From NCBI GenBank assembly GCA_018399075.1, contig CP073763.1, forward strand, positions 868,001-932,000: DNA of 64,000 nt, written 5' to 3'. Both the position numbers and the translations under genes were made by a program. The DNA is from Simkaniaceae bacterium (GTDB taxonomy: Bacteria > Chlamydiota > Chlamydiia > Chlamydiales > Simkaniaceae). Of this stretch, positions 34,912-43,697 are shown one piece after another. How positions within the stretch are numbered: the first letter of the stretch is position 1; every line of letters begins with the position of its first letter. Below the pieces are notes generated by a model, which ran no database searches, was not told the DNA's origin, and saw only the letters and a program-made list of their open reading frames with translations.

Positions 34912-36171
34912 ATGGAATATTTACTAGGAATTATTCCTACAGCTTTGGCTATTTTTTTCTATGTGAAGTGGCAGAAGGTGCGGGAAGAAAATATCTATTT
35001 GAATGCACGCGATTTAGAGCGAGCTAGGACAAATCAAGAGAAGCTTATCCTTTTAGAAGCAACCCAAGAAAAATTATCGCAGGCTTTTAAGGCTTTATCT
35101 AGCGAAGCGCTTGAAAAAAGTAACGCTTCGTTTTTGCAACTTGCAGAGGAGACACTTGGAAAATTTCAAGAGAAGGCAAAAGGGGATCTTGAGAAAAGGC
35201 AAGAATCAATTGAGCATGTCTTAAAGCCGGTTAAAGAGTCGCTGATCAAACTCGACGTAGGGATGCAGGCTATTGAAAAAGAACGGAAAGGTGAGCAGGA
35301 ATCCCTTAAAGCCCAACTAAGGATGATGACCGATGCTGAAAAAGAACTCCGCTCTGAAACATCCACCCTTGTTAAAGCGCTTAGAAGACCAATTGTTAGG
35401 GGACGCTGGGGAGAGATGCAGCTCCGCCGCGTCGTTGAACTTGCAGGAATGGTAAATCATTGTGATTTTTATGAGCAAGAGATGGGAGATTCGGGGCAAA
35501 TGCGTCCTGATGTTATTATTCGCCTTCCAGGTCAAAAGCAGGTCATTATTGATGCAAAAACTCCTTGTGAAGCCTACCTTGAAGCGATTGAAGCCGATGA
35601 TCAAGATATCAAAGAAAATAAAATGAAGCATCATGCTCGCCAGCTCAGGCAACATGTGATGGCTTTAGGAAAAAAAGCCTACTGGCAAAGCTTTCAGCCC
35701 ACCCCAGAATTTGTTGTTCTCTTTATCCCCTCTGATAACCTTTTTAACTCAGCCTTAGAATTTGACCCATCTTTAATTGAGGTAGGAGTTGAACAAGGAG
35801 TCATCATTGCAACACCAACAACACTAATAGGCCTTCTTCGAGCAATCGCGTATGGTTGGAAACAAGAAAAGCTTTCCCTTCATGCTGAAGAAGTGAGCAA
35901 ATTAGGGCATGAGCTCTATAAACGGATTACCGATATGGGAGAGCATTGGAACAAAGTGGGGCGAACGCTAGCTAGTTCTGTCGATGCTTATAATAAAGCG
36001 GTCGGTTCATTAGAATCTCGCGTCCTTGTTTCTGCAAGGAAATTTAAAGAGATGGGAGCGGCAGCTAGAAGTATAGAGCTAGAGACTTTAGAAGGAATCG
36101 ACCGCGTTCCACGAGAAATTCAAGCCGATGATATGAAAATATCTCTTGACACAGTAGAAAAAACGCTGTAA
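34912..36171 (+). CDS. rmuC: RmuC-family DNA recombination protein
   Basis: This 419-residue protein has an N-terminal membrane anchor (YLLGIIPTALAIFFYV), a long coiled coil (about 25-155) and the RmuC nuclease-like core (about 160-330). The core shows VRGRWGEMQLRRVVELAGM, RPDVIIRLPGQKQVIIDAKTP and FVVLFIPSD. RmuC limits DNA inversions and rearrangements. The lysine-containing IDAKTP motif belongs to the PD-(D/E)XK fold. A small gene follows after 9 bp. Confidence 0.93.
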   Translation: MEYLLGIIPTALAIFFYVKWQKVREENIYLNARDLERARTNQEKLILLEATQEKLSQAFKALSSEALEKSNASFLQLAEETLGKFQEKAKGDLEKRQESIEHVLKPVKESLIKLDVGMQAIEKERKGEQESLKAQLRMMTDAEKELRSETSTLVKALRRPIVRGRWGEMQLRRVVELAGMVNHCDFYEQEMGDSGQMRPDVIIRLPGQKQVIIDAKTPCEAYLEAIEADDQDIKENKMKHHARQLRQHVMALGKKAYWQSFQPTPEFVVLFIPSDNLFNSALEFDPSLIEVGVEQGVIIATPTTLIGLLRAIAYGWKQEKLSLHAEEVSKLGHELYKRITDMGEHWNKVGRTLASSVDAYNKAVGSLESRVLVSARKFKEMGAAARSIELETLEGIDRVPREIQADDMKISLDTVEKTL

Positions 36172-36180
36172 GTTGCGGCT

Positions 36181-36384
36181 ATGAAGCGAGCCATTTTTCC
36201 ACTATTTAGTTTCTTTATTATCATTGCGGGTTTGACCTATTATTACCCGAAGCTTAACCATGTTAATGGGGCTGATCAGACCTTTTTACATGATCGACCC
36301 ATTGCATGCCAAATCTGCGGGTTCCTCATGTGGGATGGAATTCAAGCCCATTCTTGCACAGATATTTTAGAAGAGACAAACTGA
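36181..36384 (+). CDS. Small membrane-anchored cysteine-motif protein
   Basis: This 67-residue protein has an N-terminal hydrophobic anchor or signal (FPLFSFFIIIAGLTYYY) and a C-terminal CQICG...HSC group that could bind a metal or form disulfides. No family is recognised. It starts 9 bp after rmuC without a clear Shine-Dalgarno site, so translation may be coupled. The 3' 43 bp overlap the convergent symporter gene. Confidence 0.5.
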   Translation: MKRAIFPLFSFFIIIAGLTYYYPKLNHVNGADQTFLHDRPIACQICGFLMWDGIQAHSCTDILEETN

Positions 36385-37766
36385 GAAATTCCCCAATTTA
36401 GCCCTAGGCTGATAATAAATGCTGGGAGAAGAGGTTCAATTGCGACGGGTAAGTAAGGGTTAATCATAGGCCATAGCGCTGAGATGATTCCTCCAGAAAG
36501 CATTCCAACCCAAGCGCCCATTCGGGTAAGTTTTTTTCCATAAAGAGTATAGAGAAGTAAAGGGCCAAAGGCTGCACCGAGTCCTGACCAAGCATAGAGG
36601 ACTAGTTGGAAGATGGAAGCTGGCCTTGTTGATGCAATCACTAAAGCAATCAGGGCCACTCCAATAATAGCAAGCCGCGAGATCATTAGAAGCCGTTTTT
36701 CTGATGCATTGGCATGGAAAAATTTCTTATAAAAATCTTCGGAAAGAATTGATGAGATGACAAGCATCTGCGAGCTCATCACATTGATAATAGCAGCAAT
36801 AATAGCGCAGAGGATAAAGCCGACAATAAAAGGACTAAAAGTTTGCTTGACCATCTCAATAAAGATCATCTCAGCATTTCCGATTCCATGTGAGAAGAAT
36901 GGGACAGCAATAAGTCCAACAAAGGTGGCAGCGGTCAGAGAGAGGATCATCCAGGACATTCCTACTCGTTTTGATTGCTTAATTTTTTTGACATCACGAA
37001 TCCCCATAAACTTTGTGAGAATATGAGGTTGCCCAAAATATCCCAGTCCCCATCCGAGTGACATCGAAAGAATTTGAAAGAGGGTGAGCCCTTTAAGAGA
37101 AGGGAGAAGAGAGGGTGTATTCGATAATGTTGTTTGTATAGTGGCTATCCCGCCGATCTTTGGAAGAAGAATCAGTGGAACAGCAATGATCACCCCTAAT
37201 AGGAAGATTCCTTGAAAAAGATCGAGCCATGCTAAAGTGACATAACCCCCAATCAGAACATAGGTAATAACGATAAGGATTCCAAACAAGATTCCTAAGT
37301 GATAACTAATGCCGAATAAACTTTCTGCTAAATGTCCGAGGCCTATTAGGCCTGCTGCAATATAGATCGAGTAGAATAGGAGGCAGATTCCTGCGGAAAA
37401 GAGGCGAATAAGCCCTGAGCAATCTCCAAGTTTGGATTCAAAAAATCCCGAAAGTGTGAGATTTCCACTTTTTTCTGTTAAAACGCGGAGCTTAGGGGCA
37501 ATCCATTGCCAATTTAAAAGCATACAAAGGGTTAGGCCAATGGCGACCCAAGCATTAAAGAGGCCTCCAATGAAGATGATGGCTGGGTATCCCATAAAGA
37601 GCCAGTTGCTCATATCGCTTGCGTGAGCAGCTAGTGCCGTCAGCCAGTAGTTGAGAGAGCGATTACCAATCAAGAAATCAGCTGAGCTCGTTTGCTTCCG
37701 ATACGAAAGCAATCCGACCCCTAAAGCCAATAAAAAATAAAAACCAATAGCTAATAATTGAACCAT
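36342..37766 (-). CDS. Sodium/solute symporter (PutP-like)
   Basis: This 474-residue protein of the SSS family has about 13 membrane helices. Family features include SDMSNWLFMGYPAIIFIGG near the N-terminus, GWGLGYFGQPHILTKFMGI in the middle and SQMLVISSILSEDFYKK. It is closest in pattern to the sodium/proline symporter. Proline or another amino acid imported with Na+ from the host is the likely cargo, but substrate specificity in this family is hard to predict. Confidence 0.92.
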   Translation of the reverse strand: MVQLLAIGFYFLLALGVGLLSYRKQTSSADFLIGNRSLNYWLTALAAHASDMSNWLFMGYPAIIFIGGLFNAWVAIGLTLCMLLNWQWIAPKLRVLTEKSGNLTLSGFFESKLGDCSGLIRLFSAGICLLFYSIYIAAGLIGLGHLAESLFGISYHLGILFGILIVITYVLIGGYVTLAWLDLFQGIFLLGVIIAVPLILLPKIGGIATIQTTLSNTPSLLPSLKGLTLFQILSMSLGWGLGYFGQPHILTKFMGIRDVKKIKQSKRVGMSWMILSLTAATFVGLIAVPFFSHGIGNAEMIFIEMVKQTFSPFIVGFILCAIIAAIINVMSSQMLVISSILSEDFYKKFFHANASEKRLLMISRLAIIGVALIALVIASTRPASIFQLVLYAWSGLGAAFGPLLLYTLYGKKLTRMGAWVGMLSGGIISALWPMINPYLPVAIEPLLPAFIISLGLNWGISQFVSSKISVQEWA

Positions 37767-37858
37767 ACCAAGAGAGTCTACCCCATCTCTCCTATACTTT
37801 CAACCTGACCTTTATGAGTACTTTGCTGAGAGGTAAAAAAAGCAAGAGCCTCTTTGCA

Positions 37859-37906
37859 AAAAAAACAGCCCATTCTCACATCTCTTTCGACATAGGAGAA
37901 TGGGCT
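37859..37906 (-). terminator. Intrinsic terminator
   Basis: An 11-bp perfect stem (AGCCCATTCTC / GAGAATGGGCT, 37867-37877 and 37896-37906) is followed on the minus strand by a run of Ts. It terminates the SH3-domain gene whose stop lies 23 bp away. Confidence 0.9.
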
Positions 37907-37928
37907 GAGAAGGAGGAATTATGCCCCG

Positions 37929-39107
37929 CTATTCTACTTCAATGACGTAATACGCCGGAAAAGCAAAGTTATTGTTTGGTCTAGATGAAACGAGGAGGCT
38001 TACACGCTTTCCAACATAATCATCTAGGTTCACTTGAGTGCTGTAAATATAAGCAATTGTGACATCATGATCTTTTAAGATAAAATCACCAGGCTTATTT
38101 TTTACTGGCTCTTTATAGGTTTCTAAGATTCCAGAAATGGCTTGGCATTTCATCTTTTGATCGCTATAAAAATCATCCATTGTTTTTGCATGATGCATGG
38201 AAGCCCAACTTAAGTAGATAGCTTCTTCAAGTGGTTCCCAGACCTTCATCCTATCGGTTGGCGAAACCGCTTCACTAGGGTGATAGGTAACTTCATAAAC
38301 ATCTTCAGAAGAGATAGGTTTTCCCATTTTTGAAGCTTTTGCTTCTAAAAAGGCAATTTTTCTATGTAAGTAGTCTTCTTGAATTGCAGCAAGCTCTTGT
38401 GCAGCTTGAGTAACAAATCTAGGGAAGTCTGCATAGTTAGTAATAATAGACTGGTAGCTATGAGTAAGGCGGTCAATATCAATTTCTGGGAAGGCTTTCC
38501 GCATTTCCCCTTGACTCAGGAGACTTGTTGATTCAAGAAGTTGAGTAACGGTTGTCTTACGCTTATCTTGAACAGCTTTTAATTCAGGTTTCCCAGCATA
38601 TTCAACATATTCTTTAGCAACGAAGAAATGAGATTCTTTAGGGATGCTGATCTCTAGCCATTTACTATTATCATCACAGATTTTTCCATCAATTGGATGG
38701 CCAGTACTGTAGTGACCAATAATAGGGGCATCTCGATCTGGTGCAAGGCGGACATTAACACGATCTCCTTCAACGATATCATCGATGACAAAACCACGGA
38801 AGATATAGGCCTTTAAATCACTTGGAGCTTCAACAGCATAAAACTCGCCATTTTCTCCGTTCACAACAACATAATCATCTTTAGCAAGCTCTGCAATGAT
38901 GTGGCTATCTAAGTCGGCAGCAGTGCGCATTCTGACATTGTTTCCAATAATTTTTCCAGTGAAAGCTTTAAAATGAGAACCCTTTTGGGAGGGCATTTGT
39001 TCGACTGATGTAATCGATGGGTCGACAAGTGGGGCTGCATCAGCAAAAGCAAGTGCTGGAAGTGCGCCTGCAATTAAAGATGTAATCAAAGCAAATGCTT
39101 TTGACAT
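37929..39107 (-). CDS. Secreted protein with two bacterial SH3 domains
   Basis: This 392-residue protein has a signal peptide (cleaved after ALAFADA). Two SH3b-like domains follow: residues about 50-110 (NNVRMRTAADLDSHIIAEL) and 113-170 (DRVNVRLAPDRDAPIIGHY). A helical C-terminal half (about 180-392) has no recognised family. SH3b domains bind peptidoglycan peptides or proteins, so the product probably works in the periplasm on the reduced chlamydial cell wall. It is a single-gene unit ending in a strong terminator. Confidence 0.85.
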   Translation of the reverse strand: MSKAFALITSLIAGALPALAFADAAPLVDPSITSVEQMPSQKGSHFKAFTGKIIGNNVRMRTAADLDSHIIAELAKDDYVVVNGENGEFYAVEAPSDLKAYIFRGFVIDDIVEGDRVNVRLAPDRDAPIIGHYSTGHPIDGKICDDNSKWLEISIPKESHFFVAKEYVEYAGKPELKAVQDKRKTTVTQLLESTSLLSQGEMRKAFPEIDIDRLTHSYQSIITNYADFPRFVTQAAQELAAIQEDYLHRKIAFLEAKASKMGKPISSEDVYEVTYHPSEAVSPTDRMKVWEPLEEAIYLSWASMHHAKTMDDFYSDQKMKCQAISGILETYKEPVKNKPGDFILKDHDVTIAYIYSTQVNLDDYVGKRVSLLVSSRPNNNFAFPAYYVIEVE

Positions 39108-39180
39108 ATTCGTACTCCTTGAATAAGAAACAATCTAATTTCTCATTCTAGGAGACTTTAAGTTTAATGGCTAGGAAAAA

Positions 39181-39921
39181 TTAGCTGTTTAAGACTGTGC
39201 GAACATGTTCGCAGTTCTTTTTGCCACATGTACAGCCAATGGGATTTCCGAGGTAAACTTGGTAGTGTTCTTCCGTGTTTAGCGGATTTGATACAATATA
39301 AAGTTTATCTCCTTCTTGTTTGATATCCCAATCCCGGAAAGTTAAGTCTTCATCTGAAACCTCTTCATCAACGGCTTCTTCTGAAACATTATCAGAAGTA
39401 TTCGATGAACTATCCGATTGTATAACGCGAGCGATTTGGCAATAGGGGCAGTTACAGTGGGGTTCAGCTTTAGGGATGTTCATTTGTTCCATATCCATTC
39501 CAAGTGCCTTTGTGATCGAAGTGATTTTTTCAATCACTTCTGAGGGCATCTCGGGCGCGTCTGCTTGACTCGGGTTATGTTCCAGAAATGAACTGGGATT
39601 TAAGGAAGAATCGCCTCCATTCATTTGAAAAGGGAGTCCAAAAGAAAAAGAGACATCGGACTCTTTTGAAGGTTCATAAGTCTTTAATGATTCAACCTGA
39701 GGCTCTTTGATCTCGTGATCTACATATTTTGAATGAGCTTCAAAGATTTCTTCAATAAGGGCACTTTCGAGACCAGGGATATCAATCGATGTTCCATTAT
39801 GGAGGGCGATGACTAAAACTGGCTTCCCCTGAATTTCCTTCATATGAAGAGTATTGATATTCTTCCATGAAGTAGAGATATAAGGTGGAATGCTAAGAAT
39901 CTTTTGATTTATCTTTTTCAC
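39181..39921 (-). CDS. Hypothetical protein with SWIM-like cysteine cluster
   Basis: This 246-residue soluble protein is not recognised. It has a central CNCPYC cluster (about 155-160), an acidic Ser/Asp/Glu linker and a C-terminal CxCx4CxH group (GCTCGKKNCEHV) resembling a compact SWIM zinc finger. SWIM motifs mediate DNA or protein binding. Such a protein may be conserved in chlamydiae. It is monocistronic, with AAGCGG-type weak ribosome site before the ATG. It is divergent from phoH. Confidence 0.7.
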   Translation of the reverse strand: MKKINQKILSIPPYISTSWKNINTLHMKEIQGKPVLVIALHNGTSIDIPGLESALIEEIFEAHSKYVDHEIKEPQVESLKTYEPSKESDVSFSFGLPFQMNGGDSSLNPSSFLEHNPSQADAPEMPSEVIEKITSITKALGMDMEQMNIPKAEPHCNCPYCQIARVIQSDSSSNTSDNVSEEAVDEEVSDEDLTFRDWDIKQEGDKLYIVSNPLNTEEHYQVYLGNPIGCTCGKKNCEHVRTVLNS

Positions 39922-40183
39922 CGCTTCCTCCGTCGAGGTGACTTATGTTCTATCCCCATTATAACGACTTTGAAAATGAGGGTCAAGAATAAGTTAGCGC
40001 TTCGGGGTATTGATTGCTAACTAATATCATAACCAACTTCAAATCAATAGGATAAAAGTCATGCAATTTTTATTGAGTTATAGCAGGTTTTGCTTGGCAG
40101 GAATAAAAATTCCCTTATAAAGAAGTAAGGGGGTATGATTCAGAGCTTCCCTCCAAATAATAATTATTAAAAGGAGTAAGCGT
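39922..40183. other. Intergenic region upstream of phoH
   Basis: This 262-bp divergent region holds no gene. AAAGGAG at 40169-40175 is the phoH ribosome site. No convincing promoter pair or hairpin is seen. Confidence 0.4.
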
Positions 40184-41488
40184 ATGGCAAGTAAGACTTT
40201 TGTCCTGGATACGAACGTTCTATTGCATGATCCTGATGCACTAGAGAAGTTTGAGGACAATGATGTCGTGATGCCGCTTGTGGTTCTAGAAGAGTTAGAT
40301 AAGTTGAAGCGTTTCAGTGATGAGCTGGGAAAAAATGCACGCCATATTATCCGTTTCATTGATCAGCTTAAAGGGGATATCTTTAAAGGGATCAAACTTG
40401 AAAATGGGGCGACTTTTTCTGTCTTTGTTGAAGATAAAACGATGTCAAAAGAGGGGTTTCCCCTTTCATTAGATAACAATAAACATCGGATCCTCTTTGC
40501 TGCTTATAAATTAAAGCAGATGGGAAGAGAAGTTGTCATTATGATCTCAAAAGATTTCGTCTTACGTATTAAAGCAGAGTCGATTGGGATTGAAGCCAAA
40601 GATTACGAAAACTTGAAGAATTCCTATGAAAATCTCTATAAAGGGTTTAGAAAACTTGAACTTCCAAAGCAAGAGATCGACACCTTTTTAACAAAGGGGT
40701 CAATGGAACTTCCTAGTGAAGAACTCGTTTCAAATGAATATCTCCGTTTTTCATGTCCTGAAAAATCAACAGCCTTTGGCCGTTACAATGGGAAAAAGAA
40801 ACGGATTGAACGTGTCGAAGGACTCTCTTCAGCGATTTGGGGAATTAAACCGCTGAACGATGAGCAAGAGTGTGCGATGGATATGCTAATGGATGATAAC
40901 ATCAAACTTATCACCATGCTTGGTCAAGCAGGAACGGGAAAGACATTGATGGCTCTTACTTGTGGCCTTCGTAAAGTTTTTGACGAGGGAGTTTATAATC
41001 GAATTCTGATCTCAAGACCTATTATGCCTCTTGGCAAGGATATTGGGTATCTTCCTGGAACGAAAGAAGAAAAAATGCTCCATTGGATGCAACCAATCTA
41101 CGATAACCTTGAGTATATCTGCGAAACAACATCAGGATCTGGAAATGGTTCTGATACGAAACAGTGGATTATGGAAAGTGAAAAGATTGAGATGGAAGCA
41201 GTAACCTTTATCAGAGGACGATCATTAGCTCACACCTACATTATTATTGATGAAGCGCAGAATTTAACACCTCATGAAGTGAAAACGATTGTATCAAGGG
41301 CAGGTAAAGGGACAAAGGTGATCTTGACAGGAGACCCAACGCAAATCGACAATCCTTATCTTGATAAGAACTCAAATGCCCTTACCTATGTGGTGAATAA
41401 GTTTAAGGCTGAGCCGATTTATGGACATGTGATGTTCCTTAAAACAGAACGCTCTGAACTTGCTGCGATTGCTGCAAAAGTATTATAA
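40184..41488 (+). CDS. PIN-domain PhoH-type ATPase (PhoH2/YlaK-like)
   Basis: This 434-residue fusion has an N-terminal PIN ribonuclease domain starting KTFVLDTNVLLHDPDAL with catalytic Asp8, and further acidic residues (EELDKLK). The C-terminal PhoH ATPase has Walker A GQAGTGKT near 247-254 and Walker B IIDEAQN near 355. PhoH2 proteins unwind and cleave RNA in an ATP-dependent way. Here it heads a two-gene unit with a small basic protein 22 bp downstream. Confidence 0.93.
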   Translation: MASKTFVLDTNVLLHDPDALEKFEDNDVVMPLVVLEELDKLKRFSDELGKNARHIIRFIDQLKGDIFKGIKLENGATFSVFVEDKTMSKEGFPLSLDNNKHRILFAAYKLKQMGREVVIMISKDFVLRIKAESIGIEAKDYENLKNSYENLYKGFRKLELPKQEIDTFLTKGSMELPSEELVSNEYLRFSCPEKSTAFGRYNGKKKRIERVEGLSSAIWGIKPLNDEQECAMDMLMDDNIKLITMLGQAGTGKTLMALTCGLRKVFDEGVYNRILISRPIMPLGKDIGYLPGTKEEKMLHWMQPIYDNLEYICETTSGSGNGSDTKQWIMESEKIEMEAVTFIRGRSLAHTYIIIDEAQNLTPHEVKTIVSRAGKGTKVILTGDPTQIDNPYLDKNSNALTYVVNKFKAEPIYGHVMFLKTERSELAAIAAKVL

Positions 41489-41510
41489 ATTACCCAATAG
41501 GAGGTTTGGT

Positions 41511-41879
41511 ATGTCAAATGGTATAAAGCTTTCTAACCTAAAGAAAAGAGGGGAGAAGTATTTTTATCGCAGCCGTTTTTGGACGTTAAATAAACCTATT
41601 CCATCAACCTCAAAAGGAAAAAAAATGATGGTACTGGCATCAAAAACGATCAATGGAGAAAGGCGGGTAAAAATCATTCACTTTGGAGCTCTTGGATATG
41701 GCCATAATTATAGCATGAAGGCTAAAGAGAATTACCTCAAGCGAAGCGCAGGAATTCGTAATAAGAAAGGGGAACTTACAATGAATGATAAGTGGAGCCC
41801 TAATTACTGGTCTCGAAAAATCCTATGGCCGAAAGGGAAAAGAGCGACAGGACCTCGAACGACTAAAAAAGTGGCCTAA
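41511..41879 (+). CDS. Small basic protein resembling phage/virus hypothetical family
   Basis: This 122-residue, strongly basic protein has the pattern KIIHFGALGYGHNYSMKAK...RSAGIR...SPNYWSRKILW. Similar small proteins (FGxxGYxxN ... YWxxxxLW) occur in phages and large DNA viruses; this resemblance is from memory. The start at 41511 follows AATAGGAGGTTTGGT; the longer frame from 41460 lies inside phoH. A nucleic-acid-binding role fits the charge and its RNase/helicase neighbour. Its last 4 bp overlap the convergent DUF2007 gene. Confidence 0.7.
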   Translation: MSNGIKLSNLKKRGEKYFYRSRFWTLNKPIPSTSKGKKMMVLASKTINGERRVKIIHFGALGYGHNYSMKAKENYLKRSAGIRNKKGELTMNDKWSPNYWSRKILWPKGKRATGPRTTKKVA

Positions 41880-42076
41880 ATTGTAGATTTGGCTTCCGGC
41901 TCATTCTCTTTATGGACAAGAATTTCAATGCCCCGTTCTAAGTTAAGATGGGGCATTGTTCCACTGGCATCATTCGTCCGTATCATATAGGGAATCCCTG
42001 AATCTTCAAGCTTAGACTTAATAAACTCGATTTCTACGGGCTCGTTTCCTCGATAGATGCAAACGTAATCACTCAT
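41876..42076 (-). CDS. DUF2007-like small protein
   Basis: This 66-residue protein has the DUF2007 pattern: a first strand YVCIYRGNEPVEIEFIKSKLEDSGIPYMI, then a second strand GIEILVHKENEPEA. The fold is a small ferredoxin-like alpha/beta unit of unknown function, sometimes annotated as a putative signal-transducing protein. Its start overlaps the stop of the lipoprotein gene by 8 bp, so both belong to one minus-strand operon. Confidence 0.75.
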   Translation of the reverse strand: MSDYVCIYRGNEPVEIEFIKSKLEDSGIPYMIRTNDASGTMPHLNLERGIEILVHKENEPEAKSTI

Positions 42077-42785
42077 AGGTTTCCTGATAACTTTTTAAGG
42101 CTTGTTCAACAATTTTAGAATGAGGGAGGTCTAGTCGCCACTCCTCAATTACTTTGGCTTTTTCTGTTGGAGGATGGGAGAGAAGCCATTGCTGTTCGCT
42201 TAAGATAAAGGTTCCAAACTTGTTGAAGGCTTCTTGAGCAGCAAGAAGATCTGCTTCAGTTTCTATAGTGACATTTTGAGCCCTTTTTTCAAGTGATTCC
42301 GCTTGAACTTGTAGTTGGACGGCCATAAGCTGAAAGGTATTAAATCGCTCAATTGCTACCTCATTAGCTTTGATTTTAGTCGCAAGGAGGTCTCTTAGAG
42401 CATTGACTTCAAGTTGATTTAAGGCTTGAGAGGTTAAGTTCTCTGCATCAGCAACTTCACTGATATAATGCTTTTTCCAACTAGCAATAGCTTCAATGCG
42501 CATCTTTTTTTCTTGCTCGATAAGAGGGGGCAGTTCCGTTGTATATACGGTGTAGAGTTTACCTAAGACTTTTGCGCACTCTTCAAGGTCTTCATTCTTT
42601 GTAGGCTCCATTTCGCTTGCTTGGACATCTAAAGCTGATTTTTCCTCTTCAATTGCTTGAAGCCCTGGATAGTGACTTATATAGTCATTAAGTGTGACTG
42701 ACATCTTCTTCTCCTTTAATTTTGAGCAAGAAGCATAAGTGATAATAAAGCTTATTGCAAGGATTAGATAGGCAGTTCTTTTCAT
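42069..42785 (-). CDS. Putative lipoprotein with coiled-coil region
   Basis: This 238-residue protein has a hydrophobic leader and a plausible lipobox ending YASC (Cys20 with ATG 42785). The rest is charged and almost wholly helical, likely coiled coil. GTG 42797 opens the frame but GTGGAGAATTTC reads as the ribosome site for ATG 42785. No family is recognised; it is probably an envelope-anchored structural protein. It is the first gene of a two-gene operon with the DUF2007 gene. Confidence 0.7.
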   Translation of the reverse strand: MKRTAYLILAISFIITYASCSKLKEKKMSVTLNDYISHYPGLQAIEEEKSALDVQASEMEPTKNEDLEECAKVLGKLYTVYTTELPPLIEQEKKMRIEAIASWKKHYISEVADAENLTSQALNQLEVNALRDLLATKIKANEVAIERFNTFQLMAVQLQVQAESLEKRAQNVTIETEADLLAAQEAFNKFGTFILSEQQWLLSHPPTEKAKVIEEWRLDLPHSKIVEQALKSYQETYE

Positions 42786-42918
42786 GAAATTCTCCACTGT
42801 TTTATGAAAGAGTACGGAAAATCGGCATTAAATTAAAGGGACGATTAAAAATTTATTTCTGGAAGGGATTATCGATTTTTGATAGGGGGTAAGGAGAAGA
42901 GAATTAACACTTAGGTTT

Positions 42919-43200
42919 ATGATGGATTATAAAAAAATCGGGGGATTAGTTGCGATCCTCATTGGTCTCATTCTATTAGGATATGGGGTGTATGGAAGTT
43001 ATCGAATATTTGAAGCACGTCAAGATATTGACTCAAAAACGAAATATATTCCTGGTGAGTCTGTTAGGGGGTTTGTTCAAGAAGAGTTTCATAGTGAAGT
43101 AGATAAGTACAAAATGCCTGTTACCCTGTGTTATATTGGGGGGATTATCTTCCTTATAGGAGGAATCTTTTTTGTCCGAAGCTCTTCAAAAAAGCGCTGA
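42919..43200 (+). CDS. Small two-helix membrane protein
   Basis: This 93-residue protein has two membrane helices (about 9-28 and 68-85) flanking a ~40-residue charged loop, ending in a basic tail (SSSKKR). The arrangement resembles DUF3185-type small membrane proteins, but I cannot assign it firmly. ATG 42919 and 42922 are equally possible starts. The last 70 bp overlap the convergent AMMECR1 gene, a larger overlap than usual. Confidence 0.6.
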   Translation: MMDYKKIGGLVAILIGLILLGYGVYGSYRIFEARQDIDSKTKYIPGESVRGFVQEEFHSEVDKYKMPVTLCYIGGIIFLIGGIFFVRSSSKKR

Positions 43201-43697
43201 GTTTCAAAGGAAGAGATTTCAACGTCCTGTTTCCATGCATCTTTAGGAAGATCTCCTTTAAGACAGGTCTTTTGGAGGAGGGTTTCGACGTCCCAACCAT
43301 ATTCTTTGGCAACATGGGGGAGATGAAGGGCTGAATGGCTTCCCTGTGTGACGATCAAACCATGTACTCCGATTATGATCTCTTCTGGTTTAATTACCTT
43401 TGGATAGGTAAGAATAGAAAGAAGAATATCTGTATCGTTAGATTCATTGTTATTGATTTTAGGGAAGCGAGGGTCTTTTGTTGCTGCGAAAATAGCGCAC
43501 TCTTGAACGAGTCTGTTTAAGGAACTTTTCGGATAAGGATTTCCAGCGCACCCCCGTTCTTTTCCATTCACAAATAAGGTGATAAAAGCGCCGAATGGGC
43601 TCAGCTGAGTGTCCAGAACTCTGGATTTTTCATTAAAAATTGATGCCCGAGCAAGTGTTAGGAGCTCGGTTCCCTTTTTTTCAGAAATGAGTTTCAT
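43131..43697 (-). CDS. AMMECR1-domain protein (AmmeMemoRadiSam system A type)
   Basis: This 188-residue protein carries the AMMECR1 fold. Key motifs are GAFITLFVNGKERGCAGN (normally GxLRGCIG), FAATKDPRFPKI, GVHGLIVTQG, ALHLPHVAKEYGWDVE and the second-cysteine KTCLKG. In other genomes it partners Memo and a radical-SAM protein in RNA/protein modification of unknown chemistry. Neither partner is visible here; instead it overlaps an RpiB-like gene by 17 bp. ATG 43697 is chosen; the longer frame to 43778 reads RpiB-region sequence. The 3' end overlaps the convergent small membrane gene. Confidence 0.82.
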   Translation of the reverse strand: MKLISEKKGTELLTLARASIFNEKSRVLDTQLSPFGAFITLFVNGKERGCAGNPYPKSSLNRLVQECAIFAATKDPRFPKINNNESNDTDILLSILTYPKVIKPEEIIIGVHGLIVTQGSHSALHLPHVAKEYGWDVETLLQKTCLKGDLPKDAWKQDVEISSFETQRFFEELRTKKIPPIRKIIPPI

